A stretch of DNA of 64,000 nucleotides from the NCBI GenBank assembly GCA_021582655.1, contig CP091135.1, positions 2,171,591 through 2,235,590 of the forward strand. The letters are read 5' to 3'. The notes beneath the pieces are model-generated. The model did not search any database, was not told the DNA's origin, and saw nothing but the letters and a program-made list of their open reading frames with translations. Below, piece after piece: positions 29,966 to 40,666 of the stretch. Source of the stretch: Nitrosomonas sp. (lineage in GTDB: Bacteria > Pseudomonadota > Gammaproteobacteria > Burkholderiales > Nitrosomonadaceae). The number at the start of each line of letters is the position of its first letter. The stretch's first letter is position 1. Position numbers and translations under genes: made by a program.

Positions 29966-31057
29966 GTGCTGAAAATGACCCCCCTCAATCAAACCCACCG
30001 CGATATGAACGCCAAGATGGTTGACTTTGGCGGTTGGGATATGCCGTTACATTACGGCTCACAACTGGATGAACATCACAAAGTCCGCCAGGATGCAGGC
30101 ATGTTCGATGTATCGCACATGCTGCCGGTGGATATCAAAGGCGATGATGTGCGCGGCTTCCTACGTCGATTGGTCGCCAACAATGTTGATAAACTGACAC
30201 TGCCTGGTAAAGCGCTCTATTCCTGCATGCTGACCCCGCAAGGCGGCATCATCGACGACCTCATCATCTATTTTTTGTCGGAAACTTGGTTCCGCATCGT
30301 TGTCAACGCGGGCACCGCCGATAAGGATTTGGCCTGGATGCTGCAACAGCGCGACACATCGGCACCGCACCTGGAAATAACGCCGCGCCGCGATCTGGCG
30401 ATGATTGCTGTGCAAGGACCGAACGCGCGCGCCAAAGTATGGCAAGTGGTCTCCGGTTCACAGGCTGCGACTGAAGCGCTAAAGCCGTTTCAATCGGCAG
30501 TCGTGGAACAATACTTCATCGCCCGCACCGGCTATACCGGCGAAGACGGCTTTGAAATCATGCTGCCCGCCACCGACGCGCCGACGTTCTGGAAGGCATT
30601 GCATGCCGCCGGTGTCGCACCGGCCGGACTTGGCGCCCGCGATACGCTGCGCCTGGAAGCCGGTATGAATTTGTACGGACAGGATATGGACGAAAGCAAA
30701 CATCCGATGGAATCTGGATTGGCTTGGACAGTCGATCTGAAATCCGAGCGCGACTTTATCGGCAAGCAGGCGCTGCTAAACGCGGACATCACGCCGCAAT
30801 TGGTCGGCCTGGTATTGATCGATCGCGGTGTACTGCGCAGCCATCAGGAGGTTGTCGGATTGAAAGACGGCATTGAATACAAAGGTGAGATCACCAGCGG
30901 CGGTTTCTCGCCGACAATGAATCAATCGATTGCGTTGGCACGCATTCCGGCGCAAATCGCAATCGATGACGAAGTGAACGTCTTAGTGCGCGATAAGAAA
31001 TTGCGCGCCAAAGTAGTAAAATATCCGTTCGTGCGTAACGGCAAGGTCTTGGTATAA
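29966..31057 (+). CDS. gcvT: glycine cleavage system T protein (aminomethyltransferase)
   Basis: GcvT moves the methylene group from the aminomethyl-lipoyl H protein to tetrahydrofolate and releases ammonia. The GTG at 29966 with GGGAG 8 bp upstream gives 363 residues (E. coli 364) and the usual N-terminus [20 protein letters not shown]. The ATG at 29939 would add nine atypical residues. Folate and substrate motifs seen are [25 protein letters not shown] and the [11 protein letters not shown] stretch. It is the first gene of gcvT-gcvH-gcvPA-tpx-gcvPB behind a tandem glycine riboswitch. Confidence 0.96.
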   Translation: MLKMTPLNQTHRDMNAKMVDFGGWDMPLHYGSQLDEHHKVRQDAGMFDVSHMLPVDIKGDDVRGFLRRLVANNVDKLTLPGKALYSCMLTPQGGIIDDLIIYFLSETWFRIVVNAGTADKDLAWMLQQRDTSAPHLEITPRRDLAMIAVQGPNARAKVWQVVSGSQAATEALKPFQSAVVEQYFIARTGYTGEDGFEIMLPATDAPTFWKALHAAGVAPAGLGARDTLRLEAGMNLYGQDMDESKHPMESGLAWTVDLKSERDFIGKQALLNADITPQLVGLVLIDRGVLRSHQEVVGLKDGIEYKGEITSGGFSPTMNQSIALARIPAQIAIDDEVNVLVRDKKLRAKVVKYPFVRNGKVLV

Positions 31058-31091
31058 AATAACAACTCATAATTTAATCTGGAGCGAACTG

Positions 31092-31481
31092 ATGAGCATT
31101 CCAACCAATTTGAAATATAGTAAGTCCCATGAGTGGGTAAAATCTGAAAGCGATGGTACCGTCACTATCGGAATTTCCCATCACGCACAAGAGTTGCTCG
31201 GCGACATGGTGTTTATTGAATTGCCGGAAGTCGGCCGGCAATTGTCACAAAAAGAAGAATGCGCCGTGGCGGAATCGGTTAAAGCGGCTGCGGATGTATA
31301 CGCGCCGATTTCCGGTGAAGTGATCGCGGTAAACGCACCGCTCGTCGATGAGCCCGGCAAAATTAACGAGGACGCCTATTCCGCCTGGCTGTTTAAAATG
31401 AAGCCAAGCAATCCGTCGGAAATCGACGCCCTACTCGACGCAACCGCTTACGCCGAGCTGGTAGCAAGCGAAAGCCATTGA
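31092..31481 (+). CDS. gcvH: glycine cleavage system H protein
   Basis: This 129-residue lipoyl carrier shuttles the aminomethyl intermediate between the P, T and L proteins. The lipoylation lysine is Lys64 within [12 protein letters not shown]. The N-terminus [11 protein letters not shown] and the C-terminal [13 protein letters not shown] segment are classic. An AT-rich leader with TCTGGAGCG precedes the ATG. It is 34 bp downstream of gcvT. Confidence 0.98.
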   Translation: MSIPTNLKYSKSHEWVKSESDGTVTIGISHHAQELLGDMVFIELPEVGRQLSQKEECAVAESVKAAADVYAPISGEVIAVNAPLVDEPGKINEDAYSAWLFKMKPSNPSEIDALLDATAYAELVASESH

Positions 31482-31533
31482 TATTGTTGCTTCGTGCTTT
31501 AATTTCCATTACTTTAAGTTTTAACGATCAATC

Positions 31534-32886
31534 ATGCCGTTTATTCCTCATACCGAAGAAGATATCGCCGAAATGCTTGCCAGCATCGGTGCAAAGTCAA
31601 TAGAAGAACTGTTCGATGAGATTCCCAAGGAACTCGTCAGCGGTGAATTAACCGGCGTTCCGCCCGGACTCAGCGAATTGCAAATCACACGCCTGATGAT
31701 GGAACGCGCCAATAAAGATGGTTTTTATCAGAATTTCATCGGTGCCGGCGCCTACGAGCATCACATTCCGGCCGCCGTATGGCAAATCACCACACGTGGT
31801 GAGTTTTATTCTTCTTACACGCCGTATCAAGCGGAAGCCAGTCAAGGTACCCTGCAGTTGCTGTACGAATATCAATCGATGATGGCCTCCTTGACCGGTA
31901 TGGATGTATCTAACGCCAGCATGTACGACGGCGCCACTGCGTTGGCGGAAGCGGCGCTGATGGCAGTGCGTTCGCATAAAACGTCGCGCAAGATTCTGAT
32001 TCCGCAAACCGTGCATCCGATTTATCGTCAAGTGGTGCGGGCGATCGTCAGCAATCAGAAAATCGAAGTCGTCGAATTGCCTTTTTGCACCGAATGCGGG
32101 CAAATTCTGCCGGAATCACTGGCCAAATCCAACCATGAGGATTTTGCCGCACTGGTGATTCCGCAACCCAACTTCTTCGGTGTGCTGGAACAAGTCGATG
32201 CACTGACCGACTGGGCGCATAGCAAAAATGCTTTTGCTATCGGTGTCGTCAATCCCACTTCGTTGGCTTTATTGACGCCCCCCGGCGAATGGGGCAGCAA
32301 AGGCGCGGACATCGCTGTCGGTGAAGGTCAACCGTTGGGTATTCCGCTGTCCAGCGGCGGCCCGTATTTCGGTTTTATGGCGTGCAAGAACGATTTGGTG
32401 CGCCAAATGCCGGGACGTATCATCGGTCGCACCACCGATTTGGACGGCAAAGAAGGTTTTGTGTTGACTTTGCAAGCGCGCGAGCAACATATCCGCCGCT
32501 CGAAAGCGACTTCCAACATTTGTACCAACCAAGGCCTAATGGTCACCGCGGCAACAATTTATATGTCACTGATCGGTCCCGAGGGATTGCGTCGCATTGC
32601 GGCCCAATCCCATGCCAACACGCAGGAACTGATCGAGCAATTGGAAAAAATCAGCGGTGTGAAACGAACCTTCAGCGGCCCCACCTTCCACGAAGCCGTA
32701 CTGACACTGCCGAAAAAAACGACGGACATCCTCAATCAATTGAAACAAAAAGGTATCCTGGGCGGCCTTGATTTGAGTACGCATTACCCTGAATTAGGTA
32801 ATACATTATTAGTTTGCGCTACGGAAACCAAGACAGCGGAAGACTTGCACAACTACCAACAAGCGCTGCGGCATATTCTTGGTTAA
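31534..32886 (+). CDS. gcvPA: glycine dehydrogenase (decarboxylating) subunit 1
   Basis: This is the N-terminal half of the split P protein, which decarboxylates glycine with PLP and passes the aminomethyl group to GcvH. It has 450 residues, the usual length for subunit 1. Seen are [21 protein letters not shown], the [24 protein letters not shown] region and the TSNICTNQG motif near residue 330. It does not carry the PLP lysine, which is in subunit 2. The gene partner gcvPB is separated from it by tpx. Confidence 0.96.
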   Translation: MPFIPHTEEDIAEMLASIGAKSIEELFDEIPKELVSGELTGVPPGLSELQITRLMMERANKDGFYQNFIGAGAYEHHIPAAVWQITTRGEFYSSYTPYQAEASQGTLQLLYEYQSMMASLTGMDVSNASMYDGATALAEAALMAVRSHKTSRKILIPQTVHPIYRQVVRAIVSNQKIEVVELPFCTECGQILPESLAKSNHEDFAALVIPQPNFFGVLEQVDALTDWAHSKNAFAIGVVNPTSLALLTPPGEWGSKGADIAVGEGQPLGIPLSSGGPYFGFMACKNDLVRQMPGRIIGRTTDLDGKEGFVLTLQAREQHIRRSKATSNICTNQGLMVTAATIYMSLIGPEGLRRIAAQSHANTQELIEQLEKISGVKRTFSGPTFHEAVLTLPKKTTDILNQLKQKGILGGLDLSTHYPELGNTLLVCATETKTAEDLHNYQQALRHILG

Positions 32887-32915
32887 ACAATTAAAATCAA
32901 TCGAAAGGAAAGACT

Positions 32916-33413
32916 ATGGTCACATTAAAAGGTAATCCCATCAAAATCGAAGGCACTTTTCCCAAGGTGGGACAAAAAGCACCTACTTTTTCTTTGGTTA
33001 ATCGCGATCTTCAGGATGTCACACTGGCCAACTTTGCCGGAAAAAAGAAAGTATTGAATATCGTACCCAGCCTTGACACTCCCGTTTGCGCACTATCGAC
33101 ACGAAAATTCAATCAGCAGGCAAGCAACATGGAAAATACCGTTGTGCTGATCATCGCCGCCGATTTGCCGTTTGCGATGAGCCGATTCTGCGATGCCGAA
33201 GGGCTGGATAAGGTCATTACATTGTCAACCATGCGCGGTGCGAATTTCATGAAGGATTACGGTGTTTTCATCGCTGACAGTCCGTTCGGCGGTATCACCG
33301 CACGTGCGGTAATCGTTCTGAATGAGCTCGACAATGTCATCCACGCCGAACTGGTACCTGAAATCGCCGATGAACCCAATTATGACGCAGCCATGGCTGC
33401 ATTAAAGCAATAA
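32916..33413 (+). CDS. tpx: thiol peroxidase (Tpx, atypical 2-Cys peroxiredoxin)
   Basis: This 165-residue peroxiredoxin reduces hydrogen peroxide and alkyl hydroperoxides using thioredoxin. The peroxidatic cysteine is Cys58 in [16 protein letters not shown] and the resolving cysteine is Cys92 in SRFCDAEGL, as in E. coli Tpx (Cys61 and Cys95). GAAAGG precedes the ATG. It lies within the glycine cleavage operon, 29 bp after gcvPA and 21 bp before gcvPB, so it should be co-expressed with them under the glycine riboswitch. A link may be protection of lipoyl or PLP enzymes from oxidants, but that is inference. Confidence 0.96.
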   Translation: MVTLKGNPIKIEGTFPKVGQKAPTFSLVNRDLQDVTLANFAGKKKVLNIVPSLDTPVCALSTRKFNQQASNMENTVVLIIAADLPFAMSRFCDAEGLDKVITLSTMRGANFMKDYGVFIADSPFGGITARAVIVLNELDNVIHAELVPEIADEPNYDAAMAALKQ

Positions 33414-33434
33414 TTTCATTTTACATCACAGATC

Positions 33435-34886
33435 ATGCTGATATTCGAACACGCGCGCAAAGGTCGCCTCAATTATTCGCAATCGCCGACAAAACCGGCG
33501 ACCAAATCCAAGATACCGCAAAACTTGCTGCGGAAATCCCCGGTTTTACTACCCGAAGTTTCCGAAATGGATACCGTGCGGCATTACACCCGTTTGTCGC
33601 AAAAGAATTTCTCGATAGATACCGAGTTTTATCCGCTGGGCTCCTGCACGATGAAATACAATCCCCGCGCCTGTAACTCATTAGCGATGCTGCCGCAATT
33701 CCTGTCCCGCCACCCGCTGGCGCCGGAAGACACCGGACAAGGTTTTCTCGCCTGCCTATACGAACTGCAGGAAATCCTGAAATCGGTAACCGGTATGGCA
33801 GGGGTCAGTTTAACGCCGATGGCCGGTGCGCAAGGCGAGTTAATCGGTGTGATGATGATACGCGCCTACCATGAGGCACGCGGCGATTTCGCCCGTACCG
33901 AAATTATCGTACCGGACGCGGCGCACGGCACCAATCCGGCAACGGCGGTAATGTGCGGCTTCAAAGTCGTGGAAATCGCAACCGACAAAGACGGTAACGT
34001 CGATTTGGCAGCGCTGAAAGCCGCTGTAGGACCGCAAACAGCCGGACTCATGCTGACCAATCCTTCGACGTTGGGCGTATTCGAAAAGAATGTCGCCGAG
34101 ATGAGCCGCGTAGTACACGCGGCCGGTGGTTTGCTGTATTACGACGGCGCCAATCTGAACGCGGTGCTGGGCAAAGTAAAGCCCGGGGATATGGGTTTCG
34201 ACGTGATTCATATTAACTTGCACAAAACTTTCTCCACACCGCACGGAGGCGGCGGACCCGGTTCGGCACCGGTCGGTGTGGCGGAACGTCTGTTGCCGTT
34301 CATTCCGATTCCGATTGTTACCAAGGAAAACGATCACTATCGCTGGGTCACCGAACAAGACAAACCGCAATCGATCGGACGCTTGTCGGCGCATATGGGT
34401 AATGCCGGCGTACTGTTGCGCGCTTATATCTATGTGCGCTTACTGGGTATGAATGGCATGCACCGCATTTCGGAGTTCGCCACTTTAAATGCCAATTACC
34501 TGATGGCGGAATTACGCAAAGCCGGATTTGAAATCGCTTACCCCAATCGTCGTGCCAGTCACGAATTTATTGTCACGATGAAAGACATCAAAGATAAAAC
34601 CGGTGTCACCGCGATGAATTTAGCCAAGCGTCTGCTGGACAAAGGCTACCACGCGCCGACAACGTATTTCCCATTATTAGTGCCGGAGTGCCTGCTGATC
34701 GAACCGGCGGAAACCGAATCCAAGGAAACGCTGGATGCCTTCGTTACATCAATGAAAGAAATTCTGAATGAAATCGAATCGCAACCGGATATGGTAAAAG
34801 CGGCACCGCACACCATGCCGGTACGCAAATTGGACGACGTCAAAGCGGCTCGCGAACTGGATTTGGCCTGGAAGCCGAATACCTGA
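33435..34886 (+). CDS. gcvPB: glycine dehydrogenase (decarboxylating) subunit 2
   Basis: This is the C-terminal half of the split P protein (483 residues). The PLP Schiff-base lysine is Lys264 in [16 protein letters not shown]. Also seen are [26 protein letters not shown] and [10 protein letters not shown]. It forms the heterotetrameric decarboxylase with GcvPA. It follows tpx by 21 bp and ends just before a GC-rich hairpin that may close the operon. The lipoamide dehydrogenase (L protein) is not encoded here. Confidence 0.96.
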   Translation: MLIFEHARKGRLNYSQSPTKPATKSKIPQNLLRKSPVLLPEVSEMDTVRHYTRLSQKNFSIDTEFYPLGSCTMKYNPRACNSLAMLPQFLSRHPLAPEDTGQGFLACLYELQEILKSVTGMAGVSLTPMAGAQGELIGVMMIRAYHEARGDFARTEIIVPDAAHGTNPATAVMCGFKVVEIATDKDGNVDLAALKAAVGPQTAGLMLTNPSTLGVFEKNVAEMSRVVHAAGGLLYYDGANLNAVLGKVKPGDMGFDVIHINLHKTFSTPHGGGGPGSAPVGVAERLLPFIPIPIVTKENDHYRWVTEQDKPQSIGRLSAHMGNAGVLLRAYIYVRLLGMNGMHRISEFATLNANYLMAELRKAGFEIAYPNRRASHEFIVTMKDIKDKTGVTAMNLAKRLLDKGYHAPTTYFPLLVPECLLIEPAETESKETLDAFVTSMKEILNEIESQPDMVKAAPHTMPVRKLDDVKAARELDLAWKPNT

Positions 34887-34896
34887 TCACAATCGC

Positions 34897-34929
34897 GTCC
34901 GCGGCGTTTTGTTAATCGCCGCCGCGGAC
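34897..34929 (+). terminator. GC-rich hairpin after gcvPB
   Basis: A perfect 10-bp stem, GTCCGCGGCG and CGCCGCGGAC, with a 13-base loop lies 10 bp after the gcvPB stop. There is no T tract, so it may be a transcript-end stabiliser or a factor-assisted terminator rather than a classic intrinsic one. Confidence 0.5.
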
Positions 34930-34972
34930 GGCCGATTCCTCTCCCCCACAGTTTCCGTTTAAGCTTTCCCCT

Positions 34973-35908
34973 ATGCGCACGTTGATTTGCGGTTCTATCG
35001 CCTACGACAATATCATGGTCTTTCCGGATCATTTTAAGAATCATATCCTACCCGATAAAATTCATGTTTTGAATGTCGCCTTCCTAGTTCCGGAAATGCG
35101 CCGGCAATTCGGCGGCTGTGCCGGCAATATTGCCTATAACCTAAAAATGCTCGGCGGCGATCCGGTAATGATGGCAACCGTTGGCGACGATTACGCACCG
35201 TATGCCGTACGATTCGAGCAATTGGATTTGACACAGCAACATGTACAACATGTACCGGATACATTTACCGCCCAAGCCTTCATCACCACCGATTTATCGG
35301 ATAACCAAATCACCGCATTCCATCCCGGCGCGATGAACTTCTCTCACCTCAACTCGGTGAAAGACGCCCAAGACATCCGCCTAGGCATCATCGCACCCGA
35401 TGGCCGCGACGGTATGATGCAGCACGCCCGTGAATTCCATGAATGCGGCATCCCCTTTATCTTCGACCCCGGTCAAGGACTGCCGATGTACCACGGCAAC
35501 GAGTTGCTGCACTTTATCGACCAAGCCGACTACATCGCCGTTAACGATTACGAAGGGGAACTGCTCCAGGAACGTACCGGGCTTACCCTGGAATCTTTGG
35601 CGCGCAAAACCAAGGCGCTCATCATCACGTTAGGCGCACAAGGCTCAATCATCCATGCCGATGGCAAGCAATATCAGATCCCCAGTGTGAAACCGCAAGA
35701 AGTCGTCGATCCGACCGGCTGCGGCGACGCTTACCGTGCCGGCTTGCTGTACGGCATAGTAAACGGCTGGGATTGGCCAACCACGGGGCGACTGGGATCG
35801 ATGATGGGCGCATTGAAAATCGCCTGCCGCGGCGGCCAGAATCACCGGTTTACACGCGAAGAGATTGATCAATATTACTTTGAAAGCTTCGGTACTCGAA
35901 TTTTCTAG
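34973..35908 (+). CDS. PfkB-family sugar/nucleoside kinase
   Basis: This 311-residue kinase of the ribokinase/PfkB fold has the N-terminal signature FGGCAGNIAYNLKMLGGDP (about 44-62) and the catalytic motif DPTGCGDAYRAG (about 244-255, Asp as general base). ITLGAQGS is the ATP-side motif. The family phosphorylates sugars or nucleosides such as adenosine; related betaproteobacterial proteins are often labelled adenosine kinase. Substrate is not fixed. It is 86 bp downstream of gcvPB and may be a separate unit. Its TAG stop touches the left end of repeat copy C. Confidence 0.85.
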   Translation: MRTLICGSIAYDNIMVFPDHFKNHILPDKIHVLNVAFLVPEMRRQFGGCAGNIAYNLKMLGGDPVMMATVGDDYAPYAVRFEQLDLTQQHVQHVPDTFTAQAFITTDLSDNQITAFHPGAMNFSHLNSVKDAQDIRLGIIAPDGRDGMMQHAREFHECGIPFIFDPGQGLPMYHGNELLHFIDQADYIAVNDYEGELLQERTGLTLESLARKTKALIITLGAQGSIIHADGKQYQIPSVKPQEVVDPTGCGDAYRAGLLYGIVNGWDWPTTGRLGSMMGALKIACRGGQNHRFTREEIDQYYFESFGTRIF

Positions 35909-36000
35909 GAAAGCACTGATTATTCGACGAACGAGATGCAACGCGAGGCGCGTGGAACACAGCAACCGGAACCCGTCTTATTGATGATATTGATGAATGA
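35908..36000. repeat. dispersed intergenic repeat, copy C (partial)
   Basis: It starts at the last base of the PfkB-kinase stop codon with GGAAAGCACTGATTATTCG, followed by ACGAACGAGATGCAACGCGA and GGAACACAGCAACCGGAACC, matching copies A, B and D. The right terminal repeat was not recognised, so the end coordinate is approximate and the copy is probably truncated. Confidence 0.65.
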
Positions 36001-36082
36001 GAGGGCGGATTTGTCTTGTTGGCGGCACAGAAACTTCAGTATTACGGGTTCTTAAATGTTGATTGCGGATTACCAACAGAAC

Positions 36083-36880
36083 CTAGCTTCTGGTTGAGCC
36101 ATAACTCCAGTACAACATCAATCCGGTAAACAACATACCGCCGAGTAAATTTCCGGCGAGTACCGGCAGGCCGTTCCACAACCACCAGTCGGCGACGGTA
36201 ATATCCGCGCCAAGCCATATCCCGGCAGGAATCACGAACATATTGACGACGGCGTGCTCGTACCCTAAACCGAAAAAGGTCATGATCGGCAACCACATCG
36301 CGGCGATTTTACCGCCGGTGGTCGTGGACGATAACGCCATCACCGCACCGAGCGTCACCATCCAATTGCACAACATCGCGCTGACAAAAGCAGTGATCGT
36401 ACCGTCGAAACCGAGTTTGGCGTATTCCAGGGTTTTCGTCTCGGCAATGGCAATGGTGCGCTGCAAGGCAGGAACGGTCGCCGGATCAATGAAACCCATT
36501 TTGGTTGCGACAATGCAGTAAAGATAAGCATAAGTAACGCTACCGATCAAGTTGCCGAGCAACACCCAAGTCCAATTTCTCAGCATATGCGCGGCCGGTG
36601 CACGACGATCCTTGACCGCGATCGGTATCAGTGCGAAATTGCCGGTTGCCAACTCGAGTCCGAGCAAAGTAATCATCACGAAACCGACCGGAAACACCAA
36701 CGCACCGGCAATACCCCAACCGGTTTGTGTGGCTGCCAGGATCGCCAGCGTGGTGGCGTAACCGAGAAAAGCGCCCGACAAAAATCCTCGCAACATCAGT
36801 TGGCCGACCGGCAAGCTTGCTTTACGCGCACCAGCTTGCAACATGTTTTCGATGATTTCTTCCGGCTTGATAGCTGCCAT
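36083..36880 (-). CDS. formate/nitrite transporter (FNT) family channel
   Basis: This 265-residue inner-membrane protein with six predicted helices belongs to the FNT family of pentameric channels for formate, nitrite or related small anions. Supporting stretches are LRGFLSGAFLGYATTLAI, ELATGNFALIPIA, NWVLLGNLIGS-like segments and the central-pore region LCNWMVTLGAVMA with GYEHAVVNMFVIPAGIW (conserved histidine near residue 210). Formate versus nitrite specificity cannot be read from sequence; in an ammonia oxidiser nitrite export would make sense, but that is inference. It follows hemW by 46 bp on the same strand. Confidence 0.9.
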   Translation of the reverse strand: MAAIKPEEIIENMLQAGARKASLPVGQLMLRGFLSGAFLGYATTLAILAATQTGWGIAGALVFPVGFVMITLLGLELATGNFALIPIAVKDRRAPAAHMLRNWTWVLLGNLIGSVTYAYLYCIVATKMGFIDPATVPALQRTIAIAETKTLEYAKLGFDGTITAFVSAMLCNWMVTLGAVMALSSTTTGGKIAAMWLPIMTFFGLGYEHAVVNMFVIPAGIWLGADITVADWWLWNGLPVLAGNLLGGMLFTGLMLYWSYGSTRS

Positions 36881-36926
36881 ATTTCATTATTTCCTGTGAA
36901 AAATTCGCGACTGCGGTTTTAACGCA

Positions 36927-38117
36927 TTACCCACTCAGATTTTCCGGCAAAAAAAGTTGCAACAAATCGTTGAGAAAACGCTTGCCCAGTACGGTAGGCT
37001 TGATATGCCACTGATCGTGCACCAGCAAACCACGCTGCTCGGCTTCATCCAATTGCCGCCTAACGGCCGCAAGCGATAAACCGGTTCGCTCTTGAAACAA
37101 CGCTGCATCAAAACCGCCGGTCAACCGCAACGCATTCATCATGAACTCGAAACACCGGTCCGCGGCGGCCAATTCCTGCTGCGTTTGCACCGTCGACTCA
37201 CCTGCTTGCGCTTTAACCAGATATTCCTTCGGTTGCTTAAACCGCATACGACGAACGATTTTTCCGGCAAAACTGATTTTGCTGTGCGCGCCGGCGCCAA
37301 TACCGAGATAATCGCCGAATTGCCAGTAATTGACATTATGACGGGATTCTTTCCCGGTTTTTGCAAATGCGGAAGTCTCATAGTGGCGGTATTGATAATC
37401 CGCCATCATTTGTTCAACAGCAAGCTGCATATCCGCGGCCAACTCATCACCCGGCAGCTCCGGCGGGTAACGATAAAACAGTGTATTCGGTTCCAGTGTC
37501 AAATGATATGCGGAAAGATGCGTAACACCCGATCGACATGCGGCTTCGATATCCTGCTGCACGTGCTGGAGTGTTTGTCCGGGCAAAGCGTACATCAAAT
37601 CCAGGTTAATATTGTCGAAATTCCGCTGTGCGATTTCGACGGCACGGTACGCTTCCCGATCGTCGTGCGCACGTCCCAAAGCGCGCAAATGCACCGGATT
37701 GAAGCTTTGGATACCGATTGACAGGCGATTGATCCCCGCTTGACGGAAACCGGCAAATTTTTGCGCTTCAAATGTTCCCGGATTGGCTTCCAGCGTTACC
37801 TCGGCGAAATGCTCCAGTGGCAGCAGCATACGCACTGTAGTCAGCAAACGATCAATCGCCCCGGCGCTGAACAAGCTCGGCGTACCGCCGCCAAAAAACA
37901 CGCTGCTGATGCGCCGCCCCCAAATATCAGGCAGCGACGCTTCAAGGTCGCGGATCAATGCAGCCACGTATTCATCTTCAGGAGCTTGCCCGTCTTTTCC
38001 GTTGATCGTGTGCGAATTGAAGTCGCAATACGGGCATTTCTTCAGGCACCACGGGATATGGATATACAAGCTGAGCGGAGGCAATGCCTCCAGTTTCGAA
38101 ACCGGCCATGCAACCAT
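36927..38117 (-). CDS. hemW: radical SAM heme chaperone HemW
   Basis: This 396-residue radical-SAM protein (formerly annotated as oxygen-independent coproporphyrinogen oxidase HemN-like) inserts heme into acceptor proteins. The iron-sulphur motif is CLKKCPYC with Cys24, Cys28 and Cys31. The GGGTPSLF and LEANPGT motifs follow. It lacks the extra N-terminal cysteine context of true HemN. The start is 3 bp after the stop of the ABC permease gene, so the two are very likely co-transcribed. It is commonly next to rdgB; that gene is not here. Confidence 0.94.
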   Translation of the reverse strand: MVAWPVSKLEALPPLSLYIHIPWCLKKCPYCDFNSHTINGKDGQAPEDEYVAALIRDLEASLPDIWGRRISSVFFGGGTPSLFSAGAIDRLLTTVRMLLPLEHFAEVTLEANPGTFEAQKFAGFRQAGINRLSIGIQSFNPVHLRALGRAHDDREAYRAVEIAQRNFDNINLDLMYALPGQTLQHVQQDIEAACRSGVTHLSAYHLTLEPNTLFYRYPPELPGDELAADMQLAVEQMMADYQYRHYETSAFAKTGKESRHNVNYWQFGDYLGIGAGAHSKISFAGKIVRRMRFKQPKEYLVKAQAGESTVQTQQELAAADRCFEFMMNALRLTGGFDAALFQERTGLSLAAVRRQLDEAEQRGLLVHDQWHIKPTVLGKRFLNDLLQLFLPENLSG

Positions 38118-38120
38118 CGA

Positions 38121-40631
38121 TTATCCGATCTTACGTAACGTCAGCAATGGCGGACTCGATAATGCCGAGCGCGTACCCAGCAATCCGGCCGTCAATACAC
38201 CGATCACTCCTATTGATACACCAATCGGCCAAATCCAAGGATTGAATGTATATTCCACATGCAATAAATGCGAACCGACGATATAGCCTAATGCACTGGC
38301 GCCCGTTGCCGCGAACAAACCGGCCAGCCCACCCAGAATCGCAAATTCCGCCGCCCAGGCTCGCGACAATTGCTCACGCTTGGCCCCCAAGGCCCGAAAA
38401 ATCGCCGCCTCATGAATCCGTTCATCCTGTGTGGCCACAATCGCGGCATATAACACCGCAAAACCGGCTAACACGGTAAATATAAAAACAAACTCGATGG
38501 CTTGAGAAACCTGCTGAATCATTTGCTGCACCTGATTGATTACCAGCGCGACATCCACCACCAGAATATTCGGAAAGGTTTTGACCAATTCATGCACGGC
38601 ATGCATACGGTCGGGAGGAACAAAAAAACTGGTGACATAACTGCGTGGATAATTCTCCAGCAAACCGGGTGGCACCACGACAAAGAAATTCACTTTGAAG
38701 GTATCCCAATCTACTTTCCGTATGCTGGTAATTTTGGCGGAAAACTGAGTACCCGCAATATCAAAGGTCAATTCGTCCCCAAGCTTGACGCGTATCGCTC
38801 TGGCAATCCCTTCTTCAATCGATAGCTCCGCTCCCGCACCGGCCTCATTCCACCATATTCCCTCCACGATCTGGTTATCGGAAGAAAGCGTACCGGCCCA
38901 CGTAAGATTGAATTCACGGCGAATATGACGTTCCGCGTGGAAATCGTCCGCATAATCCTGCAGCGAAATTCTACGTTGATTGATTCTAGTTAAGCGCCCC
39001 CTCACCATCGGAAACATCACCGGCTGCTCCACTCCGAACTGCTGAAAAAATTGCTCCAACGCAGGCAGTTGATCTGTTTGAATATTGACCAGGAAATGAT
39101 TCGGCGCATCGGGCGGCAAACTCGTCTGCCAATCCTCAATCAAATCATCTTTGATCAAAGTAAGTATCAGCAATGCCATTAAACCCAACCCCAATGCAAC
39201 CGCCTGTAACACACTCGATACCGCACGACGGCGGATATTGGCCAAACCATAGCGCCAGACGCCCCCGGCCTGGTGGCGTAATCCCGATAACAGCCCGATC
39301 AGCAACCAACCCAAGCCGCCAAAAACCAAAATTGCTGCTAAAAAGCCCAACACAATATAAAGCCCGAGTCGCAACTCTTGCGCTTTCCAAATGAATAATA
39401 GCGATAATACCGTCAATCCGAGCAAATAACCCGCAATGCCGTGCGCATTGGATAATCCGATATCGCGACGTAATACCCGCAGTGTTGGAACACTGCGTAA
39501 ATTCAATAGCGGCGGCAATGCAAATCCGATCAGCAACACCAATCCGATCGACACGCCCTGCACCGCGGGCAACAAGCCCGGCATAGGCAGCTCGGCATTG
39601 ACGATCCCAATCAACCAGTCGGCTAACAATTGCTGCGCCAGAAAACCGAACAGGCAACCCAGCAAGCTCGCGATCGTACCGAAAACAAGAAAGAACCACA
39701 GATACAGGGAAAATATCTGCCGCTGGCTTGCCCCCAAACTCCGCATCACCGCGCAACCGTCCAAATGCCGCTGCGTAAAACGCCTCACCGCAAGCGCAAT
39801 TGCGACAGCCGCCAATACCACACTGGTCAAAGCCGCCAAACTCAAAAACTTCTCCGCACGCTCCAGTGCCGCTTTAATTTCAGGACGCGCATCCCTGATA
39901 CCTTCGATGCGCTGACCTCTGACAAGCCGCGATTTCACCCAATCACGATATTGCTGTACATTTTTCTCATCACCAGCAATTAGCAATTGATAAGATATCC
40001 GGCTACCCTCTTGAATCAAAGCGGTCTTTTCCAAATCGGCCGCGTTCATCATTGCGCGCGGACCCAAATTGATAAAACCGACCGAATGATCCGGTTCTTT
40101 CATTACGAGCTCGGCCACCTCCAGTTGAGCCGCACCGACATCGACCCGGTCGCCGCTTTTCAATTCAAGCCGCGTCATAATTTTCTCATCGATCCACAAT
40201 GTGCCGGGCTGAGGAATCTTGCCAGCCTCCCGTTCGTTCGTGGATACCGACAACGATCCTTCCCACGCATCAGCCAAATGCACCTGACTCCGCAGCGGAT
40301 AACCTTCGGTAACTGCCTTAATTTCGGCGAGTAAATTACTATCGCCACTTGAGATCATGCTGGGAAATTTTATGAGTGTCGCCACCGATAAACCGCGTTG
40401 CACCGCTTCATGCGAAAAACGCTCCGGTACCGGACGACTCGAAATGATCAGCAAATCCGCTCCCAGCAATTGATTGCTTTCGCGGACCAGCGCTTGCCCG
40501 ACACGCTCTGCGAAAAAACCGACAGTGGTCATGCCACTGACGGCGATAACCAAAGCCACGAGCAACACATTGAGTTCGCCCGCTCGCCAGTCACGGTACA
40601 GCATACGAAAAGACAGACTGAAATGATTCAT
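38121..40631 (-). CDS. ABC exporter permease, YbbP/FtsX type
   Basis: Started at ATG 40631 the protein has 836 residues; a TTG at 40652 is also in frame. It has about ten transmembrane helices in two FtsX-like blocks (four near 260-430, four in the centre and C-terminus) and large periplasmic regions. It is the membrane partner of the ATPase encoded 35 bp upstream. In E. coli the equivalent ybbA-ybbP pair lies divergently from tesA, exactly the arrangement here. The substrate of YbbAP-type exporters is not settled; lipoprotein or lipid-related export is the usual suggestion. Confidence 0.9.
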   Translation of the reverse strand: MNHFSLSFRMLYRDWRAGELNVLLVALVIAVSGMTTVGFFAERVGQALVRESNQLLGADLLIISSRPVPERFSHEAVQRGLSVATLIKFPSMISSGDSNLLAEIKAVTEGYPLRSQVHLADAWEGSLSVSTNEREAGKIPQPGTLWIDEKIMTRLELKSGDRVDVGAAQLEVAELVMKEPDHSVGFINLGPRAMMNAADLEKTALIQEGSRISYQLLIAGDEKNVQQYRDWVKSRLVRGQRIEGIRDARPEIKAALERAEKFLSLAALTSVVLAAVAIALAVRRFTQRHLDGCAVMRSLGASQRQIFSLYLWFFLVFGTIASLLGCLFGFLAQQLLADWLIGIVNAELPMPGLLPAVQGVSIGLVLLIGFALPPLLNLRSVPTLRVLRRDIGLSNAHGIAGYLLGLTVLSLLFIWKAQELRLGLYIVLGFLAAILVFGGLGWLLIGLLSGLRHQAGGVWRYGLANIRRRAVSSVLQAVALGLGLMALLILTLIKDDLIEDWQTSLPPDAPNHFLVNIQTDQLPALEQFFQQFGVEQPVMFPMVRGRLTRINQRRISLQDYADDFHAERHIRREFNLTWAGTLSSDNQIVEGIWWNEAGAGAELSIEEGIARAIRVKLGDELTFDIAGTQFSAKITSIRKVDWDTFKVNFFVVVPPGLLENYPRSYVTSFFVPPDRMHAVHELVKTFPNILVVDVALVINQVQQMIQQVSQAIEFVFIFTVLAGFAVLYAAIVATQDERIHEAAIFRALGAKREQLSRAWAAEFAILGGLAGLFAATGASALGYIVGSHLLHVEYTFNPWIWPIGVSIGVIGVLTAGLLGTRSALSSPPLLTLRKIG

Positions 40632-40666
40632 GGCATAAATGGATGAGAACAATTAAGCAGGCGGTT

